Positions 10,101 through 22,100 of a DNA stretch of 64,000 nt are shown in pieces. This DNA is from Lytechinus pictus (Eukaryota > Echinodermata > Echinoidea > Temnopleuroida > Toxopneustidae): positions 19,743,501 through 19,807,500 of the forward strand of contig NC_087253.1 of the NCBI RefSeq assembly GCF_037042905.1. The letters are read 5' to 3'. Position numbers and translations under genes: made by a program. The notes under the pieces were generated by a model. That model saw only the letters and a program-made list of their open reading frames with translations, did not search any database and was not told the origin of the DNA. Position 1 is the first letter of the stretch, and the number at the start of each line of letters is the position of its first letter.

Positions 10101-13100
10101 CATTACTCCTGCATTTCGCCATAGAGCTGTTAAAATCTTGTGTCTCAGAATTTAGGAAAAGGAATATAGCAACCTCTTTGGGTGAAACATGAATGTACTT
10201 TTTATACCCGGAGAGAACTTTTTCCAGACAAGGTTGCCACTGAATTCATGAATAGAAAATCCAGCCTTTTAGTTTGTGTCTTGAATTTGTTACGTACATT
10301 TTGAGATACATAAACAGCCCAGCAACAATATATCAATTAGCTCACTAACTCTCATGCAACCATCTAACCCCCAAAAGTAAAACCAGCCCCTAAATCAAGA
10401 GCAGCCCCCGCTACCACCAGACCTGGCACCAGGACAACAGCTCCACCACCAAGCAAAACAGGTAACATCCCAAGACGTCTAGTCAAAGACAATTATGATC
10501 ACTCTCTTTGCTCAACTTTGCACTTTGCTAGATTGAATTTTATACATTTCTTTATTTTATCTACTCATAGATGTTTATTCAATTTTTGTTGTGCATGCAC
10601 TTTGTAGTGTCTGAAAACAAATTTAGTTTAGGTTAGGGTTGGCAAGTATATTTTCTTGAATCTTGAACAGATAGTTGGCCGAAATGGACTTTGCATATGA
10701 ATTTCACTAATTGAAAATGCTTTTAAATGATATACATGTAAAAATAAAACTTTTCTTGTTTCTAATTCCCATAATCTAATTTCCTGCTTGAATGATTGTA
10801 GGTGCATTTGAGATACTATATTCAGTCACATTTTAAAGGAGAATGAAACCCTTGAAACCAGCTGAATCCATATCAAAGAGAAAAATCAAAGAAACATATT
10901 GTTGAAAGTTTGAGGAAGATTGAATGAATAATAAGAAAGTTATGAGCATTTGAATATTGAGATCACTAATGCCATGTAGATCCTCCCATTGGCAATGCGA
11001 CCAAGATCTGTGATGTCACACACGTACAACTCCCTCATTACTTTAGTACTTATTTCACTTATATTCTCACTTTTATAGACTCTATCACAAGGTGAGGTGT
11101 TCTCTTTATGAGAGGACAAGTACAGAGGTTTCACAACATTATATCATTGATGAATCGTTTGTCATATGATTAGAATGAGCAAAAAGATATGTTTTGGGGT
11201 ATATTTTCAGTGTCCAAAAGGGGAGAGTTGTTCATCAGTGACATCATAGATCTTGGTCGCATTGCCTATGGGAGGATCTCCATAGCATTAGTGATCTCGA
11301 CATTCAAATGCTCATAACTCTTCTATTGCTAGTCCTATTTTACTCAAACTTTTGTTGATCTTATTCTTTGATTTTTCTGCTTTCACAAAAGCTAACTTGC
11401 TCCAAGAGTTTCATTCTCCTTTAACCCTATCTAGGCCGGGGGGGGGGGGGGGGGGCCTCCGAGGCCCCCCCCCCTCAACGATTCGCGCAATATTAGTGAG
11501 TAGTGAGTAGTGAGTACGTGGTTCTGAAATTACGCAACATTATGTAAGTGCATGTCAAACCCAAAATTGCTCAAAAACGTGATTTTGTGTACAAAGTCAA
11601 TTCAAATTGTGTTTTCAACCAAAAATCATAAATGTATGATTATTTTTAGTTTTTCTGGTCTAAATGTATTAATTTTATGCTTTTTATGATCTCAAAAGAG
11701 TCCCCAACAAATTTGATTGAAAAAAACAATGAAAAACAAAAGGTCAAAAAAAATACATAAGAAATTGCAAAGAACAATATAATACATAAGAAAATGATTT
11801 GATATTGCAATTTTGTTCATGTACACTTGCTAAGAACACCACAAAGAGTTTCTATACCAAAAATTAGAACTTTTGGAGCTTTATTTAGGGAGTTAAAGGA
11901 AAAAGTATGATTTCGCATACTAATTACGCATAAATTAGCATAATCATTTAATAGCGATTCGCATGAAATAGATTACTATACAATTTTGTAGATTATGTCC
12001 TAGACAAAGCGCATGCCAATTTTCGGCGCGTTCGATGGCCGAGATCTCAAGGGGGGGCCTGGGAGGCCCCCCCCCCCCCCCCCCCCGGCCATATGAACTC
12101 CCAAAATACCCCGGCCTAGATAGGGTTAAACGTCTGTGGTTCACTAACGTATCAGACAGACGTGCAAGATGCAGTGAAAACATTTGTTTAAATTGTCATG
12201 TAGAAGGGATAAAGAAGAAAAATGCCAACATGAAAAACTTTCTCTCATTGAAGAACCTCTTGAAATATTGATTATTGTTAATCTTGGTTTTTTTACAGCT
12301 GGTCCAAAGAGCAAGAGGCAGCCATGGGACTTGAAAGGTCGGTTAGCAGACATGGAAGCCGCTATGGGAAGCAGGGTGGCAGCGAACCAGGTAATTATCA
12401 GAGGTGCCAGTCGTCTGGGTTTTACCCGATTTCAGGCCCTGACAACTTGCCAGTTCAGGCACATGGGTTTTTTAAAATGTTTTTTTTTCTGGCCCAGTGA
12501 ATGACAGAAATTTTCTTTCATTTTTTGCCTTTTTTATGTACAAAAAGTATTTGCAGCCAGCTTAGGCTTTATAGTCCCAGGGTATTATGATTCTGCTCAG
12601 GTTAAACCCACCCCTATGAACTTGAAGCGGTTGAAACATTTGGTGTATGCTGCTTTTCAATGTCGAGAAGAAAAATCAGCTTTGGTCATTAGATGTCTAT
12701 CATGGTTTAATTTCTCTACATTGTTTAGTTACATTACCAAGATGAGTTGAGTATCAGCCAGGGGCTATTTCTTTTGTATTTTCTCTTGGACCTCGAAGGA
12801 AGGATCACTGAAAACAATGACACAATTGCATACTTGGAACGCCTAAATCAACAGCTGCAAGGCACTGTTGAGTTAAGAGACTTTATCCAATCAAGATAGA
12901 TCCTGTACATTCTAGTTACCCCGATATGTTGTCCAGATGAGTTTAGTATCAGTCACTGGCTATTTCATTTGTATTTCCTCTAGAACCTCGAAGGAAGGAT
13001 CACAGAAAACAATGACAGAATTGCCTACTTGGAAAGCTTGAATCAAGAGCTGAAAGGCACTGTTCAGATCAAGGAGTCTTTATCCAATCAGGCCGAGGAG

Positions 13101-16100
13101 ACTATAAGGTCTTTGGAGAGGAAACTCAGGTAAGAAATCTAATAAGCAATCTACTAACCATAAAACTAGCAACAATTCTAGAAACCAATTTAGCTACCTG
13201 TAGTAGCTTATCTAGAAATGCTGAATTTCAGACCTGCCAACTGTCTTGATTTTATTATGAATCAGGACATCCTGATTTCTGAAATATCATGTGAGGAAAA
13301 CAATCACCCTAGACCCATTCATGTCCCCAGTCCTCAATCCATAGCCCAGTCCTTATAGGGTTAAAGTTGCTAAATGCAGGAATTTTAGAGGGAACCGTCT
13401 TCTTCAACCACCCCCCTCACCCCCTATTGATCCAATCAGCCTCTAACCAGCAATGCCACTACCTAAAATGCATGTTTGTTCAAAATGTTTTCTATATGGC
13501 ATACTCCTGCATTCATCGCTGTCTTCACAATTCAATCTTCCTCATTTTTTTAACAAAGGACATTGTCCAAATTTCATGAACACTGTAGGGGAAAAAATAT
13601 GACAATGATTGTTTTCCATATATGCATGTAGTTTAGGATGATTGGATCATTTACAAATCTTTGTAAAGATGGGACCATGAACTCGCATACTCTATCAGTG
13701 CAACCAATTCTAAAAGAGGGAATCATTATGTAGGAAATGAACTTTGAACATTCATCTCTTTATTTGTGATTATAGGGATGCTGAAGACGAACACGCTATA
13801 GTTGAACGGCGTCTAAATCGAGAGAAGGAAGACTTGGAGATGACGAGATCAAGTCTCAAAAGACAAATAGAGACATTAGAGGGTGACCTTTCAGCGTCTC
13901 GTCAGGAGTGTTCTGGTCTGAAGAGCTCTATAGCGTCAATGACAGCAGCTCAGGCCGGTTATGTTGCCCAGTTGGACGCCACTAAGGTATTGATTAAATA
14001 TAATTTGTGGTAGAAAAGGAAATTATTATTAGGAGCTATCAAATTAATTCCATGATTTTATTCAATTAAATTCAATAAATATTTAAATAACATGAAATAC
14101 ACTGTACCAAAGTAATAAGGCAAGAAAGAGTACAGAAATGAAACACTGATAGCAATACAATGATCAGACATAGTTATCGGGTGGCGATGTTTTATGCAGT
14201 TTCACTGACAAATTTCATCAAAAATGGCTTGGAGCAATCAGAATTCTGTAGTATTCATATTATCAAGCTGAACTTCAAATGTAATAATTTTACTTCATGG
14301 AAATCTCTCATTTCAGTCAAGATGTTAAGAAATTGCGTCATTTCAAGTCTTGCGTGTTCTGGGCTTTCTTCCTTGCGATTCAGCATTCAGTTGTATACTA
14401 ATTTTATTCACCCATTCTCCCTCGTGTTTGTTCGGTGAGGAATCGCTTGTGATGCTTAAGTAATAAAGTTAGGCCTCTTGATTATGAACATTAATCATGC
14501 AAATATGGAAAGCATTAAAATGTAAAAAAAAATATATATGTATATTACTGGTGCAGGTATTCTGAAATATACAAGTTCAACATAGATAGATAGATAAATG
14601 GTATTTATTATGATAAATTCACTTCGCAGCCAAAGGCTGAATAACATGAATTTGTACAGAGTAAAATTTCAATATACAAATAGATAGTAAAAAAACAACA
14701 ACGTATATTGATGTATGATATAGGGAAGGGGATACAGAGAGAAATGCAAACAAAGGAAGAAGTAATGTTAGAAATAATAAAGGGAAGAGAGTAGGAGTAC
14801 ATATGTGTTTTCATTGCTTTCCTGACATAGCACCAGCTGGAGCAGTCTGTGGAGTCTGGTAGGCAAAAGGACACAAGGATATCTGATCTGGAGGCGGAGG
14901 TCGAGGCGCTGAAGGCCAGTGTAGCGGAGAAAGAAAGCCGGATCAGGGAGGAGGAGTCCATCAGGAGAAAGCTCCATAATACTATACAGGAATTGAAGGT
15001 GAGTCTTCAGACAAAGCCAAGGGGGTCGTGGGTTTGGATACAAGCCTAACCGTGCCAAGATTATCATAGCACAAGCTTCTATGTTAATTCTCGTTATCGA
15101 CAATAACCAAAGGTCTGGGATGTAGGACACAGCGTGTATTTGCCATCCACTTTCTGTGCACCGAACTAGAAAGTCTGCTTGTTCAGTGACGTGTGACCCA
15201 ACAAATTCCAGTCTGCTCGTAATGTAGTAAGCACTTGTGTAGTTACATCCGCTTTTGCAACGAATCAGTTACCCCTTGAATCAGTGTCCTTGCTAGCCAG
15301 GGTAAAATAGGAGTGAGGACCTAACAAGGTAGATATGTGTGCTATAAAAATACCCTATTTTATTATTATTTTTATAAATAAAACTCCATTTCTCAATTTT
15401 CATCTAGGGTAACATTCGTGTCTTCTGCAGAGTGCGCCCTCTCCTTAGCTCTGAACTGGTTGCAGGAGATGATATCCCTCATATTAACTTCCCCGACGTC
15501 GACGGTAAAACACTGGTGCTGGACAAACTCAGTGACGTTAGCCTCAATGAGGTATGTCTCATATTGTTCAATTCAATCTTTAAAAAATATTGTCTATATA
15601 GAATCCTACTTGAGTATATTGTGTTTATAAGTGTCCCTCATATTAACTTCCCTGATGTCGTCAGTAAAACACTTGTTCCGGACAAACTCAGTGATGTTAG
15701 TCTCAACGAGATCTGTCTATGGGCAATTCCATAGGTTGGTGGACATGAGCTCAATGTGTCTTTGTACTGTATAGCCCATCTGAACCGTAACGTGAGTAAC
15801 CACTTTATCTGCACCCCTAGTAAAAACAATGTGTTCTTTATTTTTTGAATTATATACAAAGTTTGTCTCCCTAATAGTAATATACTTCTTTGAAATGGAT
15901 ATAATCAACTTTCATAAAAGCCTTGTATGAGGACACTTCATTTTATGCATGTCCAAATCATGTAACATGAGTAACCGACACATTTCAAAGATTTTGCAGG
16001 AGCATAATAAAATTTCCCAAGTTTTGTTTTTATACAAAGGATAGTCAGACTGCGTACTTTGTTGTGATAAAGAGATGTTTAGTTCCTATCAATAATATTG

Positions 16101-19100
16101 GAGTTACAGCTCCAAGTATGAGTCAAGGTGTCTCCAAATGTAACGTGGGTAACCATGGAATAGCCCCTATGTAGATGTGTACGTAGTTGCAGGGGGAAAA
16201 ATACACAGGGGCTTGAGGCGATATCACCCCCGGAATGCTCTAAAGAGCCCTGCAAACTAAAAAAAAATGAGCCAGGGCTGAAAAATTCCCTTTCATTGCA
16301 ATGTTGCAGATTTAGGCAGTAAGTAGGCAGTAAAAGTAGCCCCCGGAAATAAAATGAAAAATAATTAAGTTTTGCCTGTTTTTTTTTGCCTGTGTTCTAG
16401 GTATCCCTCGTCCCTCTCTGAAAAACCAAAATACTTCCTTAGCCCTTTTAACAAAAATGTGCAATTGATCCGTTCATTAGTCGCAACTATGGAAAGCCTG
16501 CAACGCTAAAAGCTAGAATGCATACGTTCTCTAAATATAATGAAAACTCATGCATGTTTCAGCCCCCTCTTATATTATTCATGATCAATTAGAAGTGACC
16601 CGACAATTTGATGGGATTTCATGCTTTGCTAATTTCTCAGCAATTACGCAATACATTACAGAATTCTTTGCTACAGAGTTTTATAAATGCATACAGACAC
16701 CTTGGTGTAATTCGATTGGATTCTGTAGAATCTCAATTTGAATTATTATCACAACTGGGGAGTGTTTCACAAAGATTTAAGTATGACTTAGAGTCGCACT
16801 TAAATACCGAGTTGCATACGGTATAAAAGGCTTGACTGCATTGGTCAGATTGTGTCATGAGGACGCGCAGCACTGCGTATCTATCAATAAGATCACGCGT
16901 TGCATATCATATTCGCGTCGGCATTTAAGTACGACTTAAGTCATACTTAAATCTTTGTGAAACACCCCCTGGCCTTTATCTTTAACTGTGTTACTGGATA
17001 ATTTATGTGTTGACAATGCGTTTCTTTTTTCTAGAGTACAATGAGCACGAGGAATGGGCGAAACGGAACATCCCATTACGAGTTCAATTTTGATCGTGTC
17101 TTTGAACCTGTTTCAAAGCAGTCCGAGGTCTTTGAGGAAATCTCCCAGCTTGTCCAGGTAAATACTGGATTTAATCCACATGGTCTACTAGCTGGTAGTC
17201 TAATTCTCAGATTGTTTACTCCATCATGGCCAAACTAATTTGGTCTACTAGCAGATAATATAATTCTCAGATTGTCTGAATGCTTAGAAACACCTGTATT
17301 AAGTGCCCTACAAATATTATAATTATTATTATTGCTGTTTATTGTCTAACACCATCGTTGGCTAAACCCACTTGGTCTACTAGCAGATGGTCTAATTCTC
17401 AGATTATCTAACACCTTCACGGCTAAACCCACTTGATCTACGAGACAAACTTGTTGGAGGGAAGTGGGATGACACAAACAGAAAGTGGACAAATCGCAGC
17501 CCTGTCAGCTGTCCTGATTTTATCAGGATTGTCCTAATTTTCAATATTCAAAATGGCCAGTGTCCTGATTTCTGAATTTCATGTGAGGAAAAAATGTGGG
17601 AAAAACTGCCATAGACTGATTCACGTCCCCAAGTCCTAAATACTTAAAAAGCCAATCACCAATTAACTATCTTTTGCTGGTGTTTTTTCAATGTGGATTT
17701 GTTATATTGGCTTTAATGTTTGGGTTTTTATCTCCATTGTTTTATACAACAGAGTACCTTGGATGGATACAACGTATGTATCTTCGCCTACGGTCAGACG
17801 GGAAGCGGTAAAACCTACACGATGGAAGGACCTGAAGAAGTCAATGAAGAGAACGTTGGTATGATCCCGAGAGCCGTTCAGCAAGTCTTTACAACGGCTG
17901 CAGATCTAGAAGAGAAAGGTTGGAAGGTAGGTAGCATGATCACTTATGCCAAATAAATATTAGGGGATTGGGGTTAGATAGCAATTTCCACCTAAATGAA
18001 GACAATGTTGGTATGACCCCCAGAGCCGTTGAGCAAGTCTTCACAACAGCTGCAGATCTAGAAGATAAAGGATGGAAGTTGGGTAGTATGATTGCGAAAC
18101 CCTATAAATAAATGACAGGGTGGTTGTGGTTGATGTAGTCCCCATCTGTAGTTGGTCAGCAAGTCTTTGCATCATAGTGATGCATTACAGTAATATATTT
18201 TATTTGAGAAGTGATATAATCCTTTACGTATCACTAGTCACCCAATATCAAATTTTTAATAACGAATGTAGCAACACTTACTAGGTGTAAATATAATATA
18301 ATTTATTATAGTACACATTCCAAGCCAGCTTCCTGGCTATACAACGAGACAATCTATGATCTGCTAGGAGCACCTAACTTTTAAGGTCAAGCATAAGGTC
18401 CATATGTGATCTCGTTCTTGATATAGAATTTCATTTATTGCAGTACACATTCCTAACGAGTTTCCTTGAAACCTACAAAAGACTTGGTGATCTGTTAGAA
18501 ATACCTAATTCTAAAATTGTAGTACACATTCCAAGCAAGCTTCCTTGATATTTAAAATGAGACTGTCTGTGATGTGTTAGAAATACCTAACTCTTCTCTT
18601 ATTATTGTAGTATACATTCCAAGCAAGCTTCTTGGAGATCTACAATGAGACTATCCGTGATCTGTTAGGATCGCCTAACTCTAAGGTCAAGCACGAGGTC
18701 CGTATGGTGGAAGCCAAGTCCAGTGAAGTGGAGGTGACGAATATCAACATCGTTGATGTCACGTCAGAGAATCAGGTGAGTCCAAAGTGAAGGGTTTTTA
18801 TCCACTTAGTCCACTTTCAATTTGGTCCTGGGGGAAAGAATACACTAGTACACTAGAAAATCCCCATTCATTCCAATGCCAATGCTTATCAAATGATGCA
18901 GATTTAGGTAGTACGATCTAAAATGTAGTCCCTGAAAATTGAGGGGGAAAAGATGATTTTTTAAAGATTTGGTCATGGTCATGTGGTCCAGTTATTAATT
19001 CTTAGATTATCTAACACCATTATGCCTAAACCTATGTGGGCCCTGTAACACAAAGGTTACTGATTAATCGCTAAATAAAATGGCCTATTAAGATCAGTGT

Positions 19101-22100
19101 TGCATGCGCATTTTGCTCAGTAGACTGACTTGGAACCAATCAGAATTCAAATTAACGATTTATCGCTAGCCTTTCTGTTAAGGGCCCTGGGGGCCGTTTC
19201 ATAAAGCTGTTCGTAAGTTAAGAGCGACTTTAAGAACGACTGGTGAATGTTTCTTACGCGCTAAACCATCGCCAATGGTGTATACCATTTACCAAAAGAA
19301 AGGATCACCAGTCGTTCTTAAAGTCGCTCTTATCTTACGAACAGCTTTATGAAACACCCACCTGGTCTTATTACTGCTTAGTTCAACCATCATTTGGTCT
19401 TCTATCCAAACATTCTAATTTTCACTTCATCTGTACTGTACTATTGCTCCAAGGGAATGAATAGCACCTTGCTCCACATTGTCTTTCATTGGCCAGGTGG
19501 ATGTTTTGTGAGGCTGTTCGTAATATACGAGCGACTTTATCGACGACTGGTGGCCCTTTTTTTTTGGAATTACATCAACAACTATTACCACGAGAAATTG
19601 GAGAAAGGGTCACCAGTGACAGTCGCTCGTAAAGTTGCTCCTGACTTATGGACAGCTTTATGAAATAACCAGCTTCTCTATCTTACTGTTGTAATATGAG
19701 TAAGATGAATCAATAATTCTCTCCGTAATACCCATTCGCTGCAGGTGAACAGTCTTTTACATAAAGCATCGCAGAACCGAGCCGTAGCAGCGACTAACTG
19801 CAACGAGAGATCTTCAAGAAGTCACAGCGTGTTCAGATTGAAACTCACCGGTCAGAACACAATCACATCAGAAAATTGCCAAGGTGAGCTCTTATACCAT
19901 TTACTGTACAAGCTGTGATTTTCGCGTACAGAACTTTTCGCGAATCGCGGGGGTCCCGACATTTTCGCGGGTTGTTATATTCACGATCGGAAGATGTACA
20001 AAACACTTCCACAGCATTTCAAAGAAGCAAAACTAGTGCAAATCATGTGCAAATCTATACTCAAAGTCTCCATGCTGATGCCTCTTTTGTACATAAATTT
20101 GTCCCTGTAAAAACAGTTACAAACTGTGGAAAAAGGTGGCTTAAATTAGGAGTGGGCTATAAATGGGTGATTTTTGGTTTTACTGTGGGAACAGTTTTTT
20201 TGTGTTCCTTTTACCTTATCTCAACATGAAATGACAATATTTTTTGTCTCGGGTCCGAGAAAAAAGTGTGCCGGGCCAAAATCCAAAATGGCCGCCCAAA
20301 CCCCCCCAAAATCACAGTTTTGGCCACAACTTTTTTATTTGGTGGTCATTTTCTCTGGTTTTGGTGTCTATTCATATGTTTTGGGAGGCAGGCAATTTGT
20401 TTTTCCTATAATCAGTACTTTTAAACCATTATTTTTAGAGTTAAAAGGTAATTATACCTAAATTTTCAAATTTTTGTAGCCTTTTTTCAGCCAAAAAGTG
20501 GGTTTTATCATCTGGGGGTTCTGGGATATTAGATGGTACGAGGTCAACGATAGCAAGCAGCTTCATGTAGCTATATTGCTTTTATTCCTCCACTTTGGGT
20601 TTTACGGATATTTGTGAAATATATCTTATCAAATAAAAGAAAATGTCATTTATCCATAGGGGCTATACGGTGTACAATGCACTGTACATACTCTGATACT
20701 ACACTGCATATATCCATGCATTGACCACCATGGCATATGACAAGGCCTGTATACAAACTATAGTGTCATAGAAATGAGCTTCAAAGGTTTAGAATTAGAT
20801 TGTGAATTTGATTCCTTGTCAGCTGATGTACATTGTGAAACCAGCAACGTAAATTACACTTACATGTAAATATCACATACTGTACATGTATATATACGTA
20901 CATCACATTTTTAGCCATATCTTCTTCATTTGGAGGCTTTTTTTAAACCTGGTTCTGGTGTCTAACTGGCCTATGTTTATGGGGTCAGGTAACTACTAGT
21001 ATCATGGTAACGCTGATCAACAGCCAATCAGATAAAGGATTGCATGCAAGTTACCATTAAGTTAAGTTATTAACATAATGGTAAAGTTTTATGCATTGGG
21101 GCCCAGAATAGCTACAGTGTAAATTACCTCTCTCCGCCCCCTGAATTAGCATATTTGACAAAACATGTCCTCAATTTCTGAGACAAAACATATCTTCAAT
21201 TTCTGAGGCATCTAATTCTAAACCTGAGAGCTCATTTCTATGACACTATAGTTTATACAAGCCTTGTTATCTGTCATGGTGGCCAATGCATTTATGCAGT
21301 GCAGTATGTATGTACAGTATATTGTACATATGTATACTGTATAGCCCCAATGGATAATTGACATTTTTTATTTAATAAGATATATTTCACAAATATCCGT
21401 AAAACCCAAAGTGGAGGAATAAAAGCAATATAGCTACATGTATATGAAGCTGCTTGCTATTGTTGACCTCGTACCATCTAATATCCCAGAACCCCAGGAT
21501 GATAAAACCCACTTTTTGGCTGAAAAAAGGCTACAAAAATGGGAAAATTTAGGTATAATTACCTTTTAACTCTACAAATAATGGTTAAAAAGTACTAATT
21601 ACAGGGAAAACAAATTGCCTGCCCCAAAAAACATATGAATAGACACCAAAACCAGAGAAATTGACCACCAAATAAAAAAGTTGTGGCCAAAACTGTGATT
21701 TTGGGGGGTTTTGGCGGCCATTTTGGATTTTGGCCCGGCACACTTTTTTCTCGGACCCGAGACAAAAAATATTGTCATTTCATGTTGAGATACATTACAA
21801 GGAATAAAAAAAAACTGTTGTCCTATTGAAATTACAAAAAAAGTATTTTTGACCCATGTATAGCCCACTCCTACTTAAATTTCACTTTTTTTACCTTTAG
21901 ATCTAAAAATTCATCATGTCACAGTTTGATCTGTAATCCATAGGGTTTAGCAATCTTTGGAATTGTGCTTTGTTCGATTCATTTTTCAAAAAGTTGGTTA
22001 AACTGCAAAAATGTTGAACTTTGTGAACAGAATCTTCACCTCTAAAAGCTCTGGGGTGGTATTCTGAAAACGTTCTTATCTTTGTTCTTATCTTTTATCT

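Noticed and set aside
20174-20461. A 95-codon frame and its - strand counterpart at 21599-21868
   Set aside because: Both lie on arms of the 1.7-kb inverted repeat and share the same reversed text; no known domain.
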